From: Metallyticus violacea
Lineage: Eukaryota; Arthropoda; Insecta; Mantodea; Metallyticidae
Assembly (NCBI GenBank): GCA_030762175.1
Contig: CM060834.1
Coordinates: 66,507,501-66,571,500, forward strand
Length of the DNA: 64,000 bases
Direction: 5' to 3'
The position numbers were made by a program, and so were the translations under genes. How positions within the stretch are numbered: the first letter of the stretch is position 1; the number at the start of each line of letters is the position of its first letter. The notes beneath the pieces are model-generated. The model was not told the origin of the DNA. It worked only from the letters and a program-made list of their open reading frames with translations, and ran no database searches. This document shows, one piece after another, positions 10,041-21,970 of this stretch.

Positions 10041-13000
10041 TGTTTGATAGCCTCAGAACAGCATATTATGCGCAAAGAATCTCGAAAAGAAAAAAATTTT
10101 TTTTCCAAGTTAGGAAACTTCCTTAGAATCACTTTTTTTCCATTCTTATTTGAGATAACTTGTTCTCTTTCATTATACTTGTTTGATAGCCTGAGACAAG
10201 CATATTATGCGCAAAGAATCTCGAAAAGAAAAAAATTTTTTTTCGAAGTTTGGAAACTTCGTTAGAATCACTTTTTTTCCGTTCTTATTTGAGATAACTT
10301 GTTCTCTTTCATTATACTAGTTTGATAGCCTTAGACAAGCATATTATGCGCAAAGAATCTCGAAAAGAAAAAAATTTTTTTTCGAAGTTTGGAAACTTCG
10401 TTAGAATCACTTTTTTTCCGTTCTTATTTGAGATAACTTGTTCTCTTTCATTATACTAGTTTGATAGCCTCAGACAAGCATATTATGCGCAAAGAATCTC
10501 GAAAAGAAAAAAATTTTTTTTCGAAGTTTGGAAACTTCGTTAGAATCACTTTTTTTCCGTTCTTATTTGAGATAACTTGTTCTCTTTCATTATACTAGTT
10601 TGATAGCCTTAGACAAGCATATTATGCGCAAAGAATCTCGAAAAGGAAAAAAATTTTTTTCGAAGTTTGGAAACTTCGTTAGAATCACTTTTTTTCCGTT
10701 CTTATTTAAGATTACTGGTTCTCTTTCATTATACTATTTTGATAGCCTCAGACAAGCATATTATGCGCAAAGAATCTCGAAAAGAAAAAAAATTTTTTTT
10801 CGAAGTTTGGAAACTTCCTTAGAATCACTTTTTTTCCATTCTTATTTGAGATTACTGTTTCTCTTTCATTATACTAGTTTGATAGCCTCAGAAAAGCATA
10901 TTATGCGCAAAGAATCTCGAAAAGAAAAAAATTTTTTTTCCAAGTTAGGAAACTTCCTTAGAATCACTTTTTTTCCATTCTTATTTGAGATAACTTGTTC
11001 TCTTTCATTATACTTGTTTGATAGCCTGAGACAAGCATATTATGCGCAAAGAATCTCGAAAAGAAAAAAATTTTTTTTCGAAGTTTGGAAACTTCTTTAG
11101 AATCACTTTTTTTCCGTTCTTATTTGAGATAACTTGTTCTCTTTCATTATACTAGTTTGATAGCCTCAGACAAGCATATTATGCGCAAAGAATCTCGAAA
11201 AGAAAAAAATTTTTTTTCGAAGTTTGGAAACTTCGTTAGAATCACTTTTTTTCCGTTCTTATTTGAGATAACTTGTTCTCTTTCATTATACTAGTTTGAT
11301 AGCCTTAGACAAGCATATTATGCGCAAAGAATCTCGAAAAGGAAAAAAATTTTTTTCGAAGTTTGGAAACTTCGTTAGAATCAATTTTTTTCCGTTCTTA
11401 TTTGAGATAACTGGTTCTCATTCATTATACTAGTTTGATAGCCACAGAAAAGCATATTATGCGCAAAGAATCTCGAAAAGAAAAAAATTTTTTTTCGAAG
11501 ATTGGAAACCTCGTTAGAATCACTTTTTTTCCGTTCTTATTTGAGATAACTGGTTCTCTTTCATTATACTAGTTTGATAGCCTCAGACAAGCATATTATG
11601 CGCAAAGAATCTCGAAAAGAAAAAAAAATTTTTTCGAAGTTTGGAAACTTCCTTAGAATCACTTTTTTTCCATTCTTATTTGAGATAACTTGTTCTCTTT
11701 CATTATACTAGTTTGATAGCCTGAGACAAGCATATTATGCGCAAAGAATCTCGAAAAGAAAAAAATTTTTTTCGAAGTTTGGAAACTTCGTTAGAATCAC
11801 TTTTTTCCGTTCTTATTTAAGATAATTTGTTCTCTTTCATTATACTATTTTGATAGCCTTAGACAAGCATATTATGCGCAAAGAATCTCGAAAAGAAAAA
11901 AATTTTTTTTCGAAGTTTGGAAACTTCGTTAGAATCACTTTTTTTCCGTTCTTATTTGAGATAACTGGTTCTCTTTCATTATACTAGTTTGAGAGCCTCA
12001 GAAAAGCATATTATGCGCAAAGAATCTCGAAAAGAAAAAAATTTTTTTTCGAAGTTTGGAAACTTCCTTAGAATCACTTTTTATCCATTCTTATTTGAGA
12101 TAACTTGTTCTCTTTCATTATACTAGTTTGATAGCCTTAGACAAGCATATAATGCGCAAAGAATCTCGAAAAGAAAAAAATTTTTTTTCGAACTTTGGAA
12201 ACTTCGTTAGAATCACTTTTTTTCCGTTCTTATTAAAGATAACTTGTTCTCTTTCATTATACTAGTTTGATAGCCTTAGACAAGCATATTATTCGCAAAG
12301 AATCTCGAAAAGAAAAAAATTTTTTTTCCAAGTTTGGAAACTTCGTTAGAATCACTTTTTTTCCTTTCTTATTTGAGATAACTGGTTCTCTTTCATTATA
12401 CTAGTTTGATAGCCTCAGACAAGCATATTATGCGCAAAGAATCTCGAAAAGAAAAAAATTTTTTTTCGAAGTTTGGAAACTTCGTTAGAATCACTGTTTT
12501 TCCGTTCTTATTTGAGATAACTTGTTCTCTTTCATTATACTAGTTTGATAGCCTTAGACAAGCATATTATGCGCAAAGAATGTCGAAAAGAAAAAATTTT
12601 TTTTTCGAAGTTTGGAAACTTCGTTAGAATCACTTTTTTTCCGTTCTTATTTGAGATAACTGGTTCTCTTTCATTATACTAGTTTGATAGCCTCAGAAAA
12701 GCATATTATGCGCAAAGAATCTCGAAAAGAAAAAAATTTTTTTTCGAAGATTGGAAACCTCGTTAGAATCACTTTTTTTCCGTTCTTATTTGAGATAACT
12801 GGTTCTCTTTCATTATACTAGTTTGATAGCCTCAGACAAGCATATTATGCGCAAAGAATCTCGAAAAGAAAAAAAATTTTTTTCGAAGTTTGGAAACTTC
12901 CTTAGAATCACTTTTTTTCCATTCTTATTTGAGATAACTTGTTCTCTTTCATTATACTAGTTTGATAGCCTTAGAGAAGCATATTATGCGCAAAGAATCT

Positions 13001-13930
13001 CGAAAAGAAAAAAATTTTTTTTCGAAGTTTGGAAACTTCGTTAGAATCACTTTTTTTACGTTCTTATTTAAGATAACTTGTTCTCTTTCATTATACTAGT
13101 TTGATAGCCTTAGACAAGCATATTATGCGCAAAGAATCTCGAAAAGAAAAAAATTTTTTTTCGAAGTTTGGAAACTTCATTAGAAAATTTTTTTTCCATT
13201 CTAATTTGAGATAACTGGTTCTCTTTCATTATACTAGTTTGATAGCCTCAGACAAGCATATTATGCGCAAGGAATCTCGAAAAGAAAAAAATTTTTTTTC
13301 GAAGTTTGGAAACTTCGTTAGAATCACTTTTTTTCCGTTCTTATTTGAGATAACTGGTTCTCTTTCATTATACTAGTTTGAGAGCCTCAGAAAAGCATAT
13401 TATGCGCAAAGAATCTCGAAAAGAAAAAAATTTTTTTTCGAAGATTGGAAAGCTCGTTAGAATCACTTTTTTTCCGTTCTTATTTGAGATAACTGGTTCT
13501 CTTTCATTATACTAGTTTGATAGCCTCAGACAAGCATATTATGCGCAAAGAATCTCGAAAAGAAAAATTTTTTTTTTCGAAGTTTGGAAACTTCCTTAGA
13601 ATCACTTTTTTCCATTCTTATTTGAGATAACTTGTTCTCTTTCATTATACTAGTTTGATAGCCTTAGACAAGCATATTATGCGCAAAGAATCTCGAAAAG
13701 AAAAAAATTTTTTTTCGAAGTTTGGAAACTTCGTTAGAATCACTTTTTTTCCGTTCTTATTTAAGATAACTTGTTCTCATTCATTATACTAGTTTGATAG
13801 CCTCAGACAAGCATATTATGCCCAAAGAATCTCGAAAAGAAAAAAATTTTTTTTCGAAGTTTGGAAACTTCCTTAGAATCACTTTTTTTCCATTCTTATT
13901 TGAGATAACTTGTTTTCTTTCATTATACTT
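10041..13930 (+). repeat. 28-monomer higher-order unit, copy 2 (~3,889 bp)
   Basis: This is a second tandem copy of the preceding unit. Its first monomer (gaacagc, then ccaagttagg) aligns at an offset of 3,750. From about 10,470 the offset is 3,889, because one extra cttagac monomer (around 10,330) is present here. Private changes seen include ccacag for cctcag near 11,442, ctatttt for ctagttt near 11,848, and A5T10 for A7T8 at 13,563-13,577. Such high identity points to recent duplication or gene conversion. No gene is present. Confidence 0.88.
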
Positions 13931-15870
13931 GTTTGATAGCCTTAGACAAGCATATTATGCGCAAAGAATCTCGAAAAGAAAAAAAATTGTTTTCGAAGTT
14001 TGGAAACTTCGTTAGAATCACTTTTTTTCCTTTCTTATTTAAGATTACTGGTTCTCTTTCATTATACTAGTTTGATAGCCTCAGAAAAGCATATTATGCG
14101 CAAAGAATCTCTAAAAGAAAAATTTTTTTTTTCGAAGTTTGGAAACTTCGTTAGAATCACTTTTTTCCGTTCTTATTTGAGATAACTGGTTCTCTTTCAT
14201 TATACAATTTGATAGCCTCAGAAAAGCATGGGTATGCGCAAAGAATTTCGAAAAGAAAAAAATTTTTTTTCGAAGTTTGGAAACTTCGTTAGAATCACTT
14301 TTTTTCCATTCTTATTTGAGATAACTGGTTCTCTTTCATTATACTAGTTTGATAGCCTCAGACAAGCATATTATGCGCAAAGAATCTCGAAAAGAAAAAA
14401 TTTTTTTTCGAAGTTTGGAAAGTTCCTTAGAATCTTTTTTTTTCCGTTCTTATTTAAGATTACTGGTTCTCTTTCATTATACTAGTTTGATAGCCTCAGA
14501 CAAGCATATTATGCGCAAAGAATCTCGAAAAGAAAAAAATTTTTTTTCGAAGTTTGGAAACTTCGTTAGAATCACTTTTTTTCCGTTCTTATTTGATATA
14601 ACTATTTCTCTTTGATTATACTAGTTTGATAGCCTTAGACAAGCATATTATGCGCAAAGAATCTCGAAAAGAAAAAAAATTTTTTTCGAAGTTTGGATAC
14701 TTCGTTAGAATCACTTTTTTTCCGTTCTTATTTGAGATAACTGGTTCTCTTTCATTATACAAGTTTGATAGCCTCAGACAAGCATATTATGCGCAAAGAA
14801 TCTCGAAAAGAAAAAAAATTTTTTTCGAAGTTTGGAAACTTCCTTAGAATCACTTTTTTTCCGTTCTTATTTGAGATAACTGGTTCTCTTTCATTATACT
14901 ACTTTGATAGCCTCAGAAAAGCATATTATGCGCAAAGAATCTCGAAAAGAAAAATATTTTTTTTCGAAGATTGGAAACCTCGTTAGAATCACTTTTTTTC
15001 CGTTCTTATTTGAGATAACTGGTTCTCTTTCATTATACTAGTTTGATAGCCTCAGACAAGCATATTATGCGCAAAGAATCTCGAAAAGAAAAAAATTTTT
15101 TTTCGAAGTTTGGAAACTTCCTTAGAATCACTTTTTTTCCATTCTTATTTGAGATAACTTGTTCTCTTTCATTATACTTGTTTGATAGCCTTAGACAAGC
15201 ATATTATGCGCAAAGAATCTCGAAAAGAAAAAAATTTTTTTTCGAAGTTTGGAAACTTCGTTAGAATCACTTTTTTTCCGTTCTTATTTAAGATTACTGG
15301 TTCTCTTTCATTATACTAGTTTGATAGCCTCAGACAAGCATATTATACGCAAAGAATCTCGAAAAGAAAAAAATTTTTTTTCGAAGTTTTGAAAATTCGT
15401 TAGAATCACTTTTTTTCCGTTCTTATTTGAGATAACTTGTTCTCTTTCATTATACTAGTTTGATAGCCTTAGACAAGCATATTATGCGCAAAGAATCTCG
15501 AAAAGAAAAAAATTTTTTTCGAAGTTTGGAAACTTCGTTAGAATCACTTTTTTTCCGTTCTTATTTGAGATAAGTGGTTCTCTTTCATTATACTAGTTTG
15601 ATAGCCTCAGAAAAGCATATTATGCGCAAAGAATCTCGAAAAGAAAAAAATTTTTTTTCGAAGATTGGAAACCTCGTTAGAATCACTTTTTTTCCGTTCT
15701 TATTTGAGATAACTGGTTCTCTTTCATTATACTAGTTTGATAGCCTCAGACAAGCATATTATGCGCAAAGAATCTCGATAAGAAAAAAATTTTTTTTCGA
15801 AGTTTGGAAACTTCCTTAGAATCACTTTTTTTCCGTTCTTATTTGAGATAACTTGTTCTCTTTCATTATA
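13931..15870 (+). repeat. Segment with attgttttcg, gggtatgcgc and tgatataactatt monomers
   Basis: About 14 monomers. Markers in order are attgttttcg (near 13,987), tctctaaaag with A5T10 (near 14,110), catgggtatgcgc (near 14,228), gaaagttcc (near 14,417), tgatataactatttctctttgatt (split here as tgatataact at about 14,595 and atttctctttg after it), ctactttg (near 14,900) and ctcgataag (near 15,774). The series recurs at 45.8-47.5 kb with an offset of 31,823-31,824 bp. A version lacking one monomer is found at 22.9-24.5 and 27.2-28.8 kb. No gene is present. Confidence 0.82.
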
Positions 15871-18800
15871 CTAGTTTGATAGCGTTAGACAAGCATATTA
15901 TGCGCAAAGAATCTCGAAAAGAAAAAAATTTTTTTTCGAAGTTTGAAAACTTCGTTAGAATCACTTTTTTTCCGTTCTTATTTGAGATAACTGGTTCTCT
16001 TTCATTATACTAGTTTGATAGCCTCAGAAAAGCATATTATGCGCAAAGAATCTCGAAAAGAAAAAAATTTTTTTTCGAAGTTTGGAAACCTCCTTAGAAT
16101 CACTTTTTTTCCATTCTTATTTGAGATAACTTGTTCTCTTTCATTATACTAGTTTGATAGCCTCAGACAAGCATATTATGCGCAAAGAATCTCGAAAAGA
16201 AAAAAATTTTTTTTCGAAGTTTGGAAACTTCGTTAGAATCACTTTTTTTCCGTTCTTATTTGAGATAACTTGTTCTCTTTCATTATACTTGTTTGATAGC
16301 CTTAGACAAGCATATTATGCGCAAATAATCTCGAAAAGAAAAAAATTTTTTTTCGAAGTTTGGAAACTTCGTTAGAATCACTTTTTTTCCGTTCTTATTT
16401 GAGATAACTTGTTCTCTTTCATTATACTAGTTTGATAGCCTTAGACAAGCATATTATGCTCAAAGAATCTCGAAAAAAAAAGAAAAATTTTTTCGAAGTT
16501 TGTAAACTTCGTTAGAATCACTTTTTTTCCGTTCTTATTTAAGATTACTGGTTCTCTTTCATTATACTAGTTTGATAGCCTCAGACAAGCATATTATGCG
16601 CAAAGAATCTCGAAAAGAAAAAAATTTTTTTTCGAAGTTTGGAAACTTCCTTAGAATCACTTTTTTTCCATTCTTATTTGAGATTACTGTTTCTCTTTCA
16701 TTATACTAGTTTGATAGCCTCAGAACAGCATATTATGCGCAAAGAATCTCGAAAAGAAAAAAATTTTTTTTCCAAGTTAGGAAACTTCCTTAGAATCACT
16801 TTTTTTCCATTCTTATTTGAGATAACTTGTTCTCTTTCATTATACTAGTTTGATAGCCTTAGACAAGCATATTATGCGCAAAGAATCTCGAAAAGAAAAA
16901 AAATTTTTTTCGAAGTTTGGAAACTTCGTTAGAATCACTTTTTTCCGTTCTTATTTAAGATAATTTGTTCTCTTTCATTATACTAGTTTGATAGCCTTAG
17001 ACAAGCATATTATGCGCAAAGAATCTCGAAAAGAAAAAAATTTTTTTTCGAAGTTTGGCAACTTCGTTAGAATCACTTTTTTTCCGTTCTTATTTGAGAT
17101 AACTGGTTCTCTTTCATTATACTAGTTTGAGAGCCTCAGAAAAGCATATTATGCGCAAAGAATCTCGAAAAGAAAAAAATTTTTTTTCGAAGATTGGAAA
17201 CCTCGTTAGAATCACTTTTTTTCCGTTCTTATTTGAGATAACTGGTTCTCTTTCATTATACTAGTTTGATAGCCTCAGACAAGCATATTATGCGCAAAGA
17301 ATCTCGAAAAGAAAAAAATTTTTTTTCGAAGTTTGGAAACTTCCTTAGAATCACTTTTTATCCATTCTTATTTGAGATAACTTGTTCTCTTTCATTATAC
17401 TAGTTTGATAGCCTTAGACAAGCATATTATGCGCAAAGAATCTCGAAAAGAAAAAAATTTTTTTTCGAAGTTTGGAAACTTCGTTAGAATCACTTTTTTT
17501 CCGTTCTTATTTAAGATAACTTATTCTCTTTCATTATACTAGTTTGATAGCCTGAGACAAGCATATTATGCGCAAAGAATCTCGAAAAGAAAAAAAAATT
17601 TTTTCGAAGTTTGGAAACTTCGTTAGAATCACTTTTTTTCCGTTCTTATTTAAGATAACTTGTTCTCTTTCATTATACTAATTTGATAGCCTGAGACAAG
17701 CATATTATGCGCAAAGAATCTCGAAAAGAAAAAAATTTTTTTTCGAAGTTTGGAAACTTCGTTAGAATCACTTTTTTTCCGTTCTTATTTAAGATTACTG
17801 GTTCTCTTTCATTATACTAATTTGATAGCCTCAGAAAAGCATATTATGCGCAAAGAATCTCTAAAAGAAAAAATTTTTTTTTCGAAGTTTGGAAACTTCG
17901 TTAGAATCACTTTTTTTCCGTTCTTATTTGAGATAACTGGTTCTCTTTCATTATACTAGTTTGATAGCCTCAGAAAAGCATATTATGCGCAAAGAATCTC
18001 GAAAAGAAAAAAATTTTTTTTCGAAGATTGGAAACCTCGTTAGAATCACTTTTTTTCCGTTCTTATTTGAGATAACTGGTTCTCTTTCATTATACTAGTT
18101 TGATAGCCTCAGACAAGCATATTATGCGCAAAGAATCTCGAAAAGAAAAAAAATTTTTTTCGAAGTTTGGAAACTTCCTTAGAATCACTTTTTTTCCATT
18201 CTTATTTGAGATAACTTGTTCTCTTTCATTATACTAGTTTGATAGCCTTAGACAAGCATATTATGCGCAAAGAATCTCGAAAAGAAAAAAATTTTTTTTC
18301 GAAGTTTGGAAACTTCGTTAGAATCACTTTTTTCCGTTCTTATTTAAGATAACTTGTTATCTTTCATTATACTAGTTTGATAGCCTTAGACAAGCATATT
18401 ATGCGCAAAGAATCTCGAAAAGAAAAAATTTTTTTTTCGAAGTTTGGAAACTTCGTTAGAATCACTTTTTTTCCGTTCTTATTTTGAGATAACTGGTTCT
18501 CTTTCATTATACTGGTTTGATAGCCTCAAACAAGCATATTATGCGCAAAGAATCTCGAAAAGAAAAAAATTTTTTTTCGAAGTTTGGAAACTTCGTTAGA
18601 ATCACTTTTTTTCCGTTCTTATTTGAGATAACTGGTTCTCTTTCATTATACTAGTTTGAGAGCCTCAGAAAAGCATATTATGCGCAAAGAATCTCGAAAA
18701 GAAAAAAATTTTTTTTCGAAGATTGGAAAGCTCGTTAGAAACACTTTTTTTTCCGTTCTTATTTGAGATAACTGGTTCTCTTTCATTATACTAGTTTGAT

Positions 18801-19200
18801 AGCCTCAGACAAGCATATTATGCGCAAAGAATCTCGAAAAGAAAAAAATTTTTTTTCGAAGTTTGGAAACTTCCTTAGAATCACTTTTTATCCATTCTTA
18901 TTTGAGATAACTTGTTCTCTTTCATTATACTAGTTTGATAGCCTTAGACAAGCATATAATGCGCAAAGAATCTCGAAAAGAAAAAAATTTTTTTTCGAAG
19001 TTTGGAAACTTCCTTAGAATCACTTTTTTTCCATTCTTATTTGAGATAACTTGTTCTCTTTCATTATACTTGTTTGATAGCCTTAGACAAGCATATTATG
19101 CGCAAAGAATCTCGAAAAGAAAAAAATTTTTTTTCGAAGTTTGGAAACTTCGTTAGAATCACTTTTTTCCGTTCTTATTTAAGATAACTTGTTATCTTTC
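15871..19200 (+). repeat. 24-monomer higher-order unit, copy 1 (~3,336 bp)
   Basis: The unit starts with gcgttagac (near 15,882) and ends after the gttatcttt monomer (19,191). The next monomer again begins gcgttagac, at an offset of 3,336 bp (24 monomers). It contains ataatctcg (near 16,323), gctcaaag (near 16,458), gaacagc (16,721), taagataatttg (near 16,955), ctaatttg with tctctaaaag (near 17,817-17,862) and one 6-monomer gttatcttt/ctggtttg/caaacaagc block (18,356-19,190). No gene is present. Confidence 0.82.
18356..19190 (+). repeat. 6-monomer sub-unit, 835 bp (singleton followed by partial)
   Basis: The rare gttatcttt word is at 18,356 and next at 19,191, a spacing of 835 bp (six monomers plus one base). 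The unit carries the one-base insertion tcttattttgag (near 18,479), ctggtttgatagcctcaaac (near 18,513-18,531), gagagcc, gattggaaagctcg followed by tagaaacac (T8 after it), tttttatccatt and tataatgcgc. The same six-monomer set is tandemly repeated at 21.1-22.8 and 25.3-27.0 kb. Confidence 0.8.
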
Positions 19201-21970
19201 ATTATACTAGTTTGATAGCGTTAGACAAGCATATTATGCGCAAAGAATCTCGAAAAGAAAAAAATTTTTTTTCGAAGTTTGAAAACTTCGTTAGAATCAC
19301 TTTTTTTCCGTTCTTATTTGAGATAACTGGTTCTCTTTCATTATACTAGTTTGATAGCCTCAGAAAAGCATATTATGCGCAAAGAATCTCGAAAAGAAAA
19401 AAATTTTTTTTCGAAGTTTGGAAACCTCCTTAGAATCACTTTTTTTCCATTCTTATTTGAGATAACTTGTTCTCTTTCATTATACTAGTTTGATAGCCTC
19501 AGACAAGCATATTATGCGCAAAGAATCTCGAAAAGAAAAAAATTTTTTTTCGAAGTTTGGAAACTTCGTTAGAATCACTTTTTTTCCGTTCTTATTTGAG
19601 ATAACTTGTTCTCTTTCATTATACTTGTTTGATAGCCTTAGACAAGCATATTATGCGCAAATAATCTCGAAAAGAAAAAAATTTTTTTTCGAAGTTTGGA
19701 AACTTCGTTAGAATCACTTTTTTTCCGTTCTTATTTGAGATAACTTGTTCTCTTTCATTATACTAGTTTGATAGCCTTAGACAAGCATATTATGCTCAAA
19801 GAATCTCGAAAAAAAAAAAAAATTTTTTCGAAGTTTGTAAACTTCGTTAGAATCACTTTTTTTCCGTTCTTATTTAAGATTACTGGTTCTCTTTCATTAT
19901 ACTAGTTTGATACCCTCAGACAAGCATATTATGCGCAAAGAATCTCGAAAAGAAAAAAATTTTTTTTCGAAGTTTGGAAACTTCCTTAGAATCACTTTTT
20001 TTCCATTCTTATTTGAGATTACTGTTTCTCTTTCATTATACTAGTTTGATAGCCTCAGAACAGCATATTATGCGCAAAGAATCTCGAAAAGAAAAAAATT
20101 TTTTTTCCAAGTTAGGAAACTTCCTTAGAATCACTTTTTTTCCATTCTTATTTGAGATAACTTGTTCTCTTTCATTATACTAGTTTGATAGCCTTAGACA
20201 AGCATATTATGCGCAAAGAATCTCGAAAAGAAAAAAAATTTTTTTCGAAGTTTGGAAACTTCGTTAGAATCACTTTTTTCCGTTCTTATTTAAGATAATT
20301 TGTTCTCTTTCATTATACTAGTTTGATAGCCTTAGACAAGCATAGTATGCGCAAAGAATCTCGAAAAGAAAAAAATTTTTTTTCGAAGTTTGGCAACTTC
20401 GTTAGAATCACTTTTTTTCCGTTCTTATTTGAGATAACTGGTTCTCTTTCATTATACTAGTTTGAGAGCCTCAGAAAAGCATATTATGCGCAAAGAATCT
20501 CGAAAAGAAAAAAATTTTTTTTCGAAGATTGGAAACCTCGTTAGAATCACTTTTTTTCCGTTCTTATTTGAGATAACTGGTTCTCTTTCATTATACTAGT
20601 TTGATAGCCTCAGACAAGCATATTATGCGCAAAGAATCTCGAAAAGAAAAAAATTTTTTTTCGAAGTTTGGAAACTTCCTTAGAATCACTTTTTATCCAT
20701 TCTTATTTGAGATAACTGGTTCTCTTTCATTATACTTGTTTGATAGCCTCAGAAAAGCATATTATGCGCAAAGAATCTCGAAAAGAAAAAAATTTTTTTT
20801 CGAAGATTGGAAACCTCGTTAGAATCACTTTTTTTCCGTTCTTATTTGAGATAACTGGTTCTCTTTCATTATACTAGTTTGATAGCCTCAGACAAGCATA
20901 TTATGCGCAAAGAATCTCGAAAAGAAAAAAAATTTTTTTCGAAGTTTGGAAACTTCCTTAGAATCACTTTTTTTCCATTCTTATTTGAGATAACTTGTTC
21001 TCTTTCATTATACTAGTTTGATAGCCTTAGACAAGCATATTATGCGCAAAGAATCTCGAAAAGAAAAAAATTTTTTTTCGAAGTTTGGAAACTTCGTTAG
21101 AATCACTTTTTTCCGTTCTTATTTAAGATAACTTGTTATCTTTCATTATACTAGTTTGATAGCCTTAGACAAGCATATTATGCGCAAAGAATCTCGAAAA
21201 GAAAAAATTTTTTTTTCGAAGTTTGGAAACTTCGTTAGAATCACTTTTTTTCCGTTCTTATTTTGAGATAACTGGTTCTCTTTCATTATACTGGTTTGAT
21301 AGCCTCAAACAAGCATATTATGCGCAAAGAATCTCGAAAAGAAAAAAATTTTTTTTCGAAGTTTGGAAACTTCGTTAGAATCACTTTTTTTCCGTTCTTA
21401 TTTGAGATAACTGGTTCTCTTTCATTATACTAGTTTGAGAGCCTCAGAAAAGCATATTATGCGCAAAGAATCTCGAAAAGAAAAAAATTTTTTTTCGAAG
21501 ATTGGAAAGCTCGTTAGAAACACTTTTTTTTCCGTTCTTATTTGAGATAACTGGTTCTCTTTCATTATACTAGTTTGATAGCCTCAGACAAGCATATTAT
21601 GCGCAAAGAATCTCGAAAAGAAAAAAATTTTTTTTCGAAGTTTGGAAACTTCCTTAGAATCACTTTTTATCCATTCTTATTTGAGATAACTTGTTCTCTT
21701 TCATTATACTAGTTTGATAGCCTTAGACAAGCATATAATGCGCAAAGAATCTCGAAAAGAAAAAAATTTTTTTTCGAAGTTTGGAAACTTCCTTAGAATC
21801 ACTTTTTTTCCATTCTTATTTGAGATAACTTGTTCTCTTTCATTATACTTGTTTGATAGCCTTAGACAAGCATATTATGCGCAAAGAATCTCGAAAAGAA
21901 AAAAATTTTTTTTCGAAGTTTGGAAACTTCGTTAGAATCACTTTTTTCCGTTCTTATTTAAGATAACTTG
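19201..21970 (+). repeat. 24-monomer unit, copy 2, with a ~557-bp (4-monomer) internal deletion
   Basis: From 19,201 to about 20,730 this matches copy 1 at an offset of 3,336. From about 20,750 it matches at 2,779. The drop of 557 bp equals four monomers (4 x 139 = 556, plus one base). The monomers of about 17.35-18.0 kb, including the ctaatttg/tctctaaaag monomer, are missing here. The breakpoint lies within a monomer near 20,735, where the cttgtttg form joins ctcagaa. This fits unequal crossing over in register. No gene is present. Confidence 0.8.
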
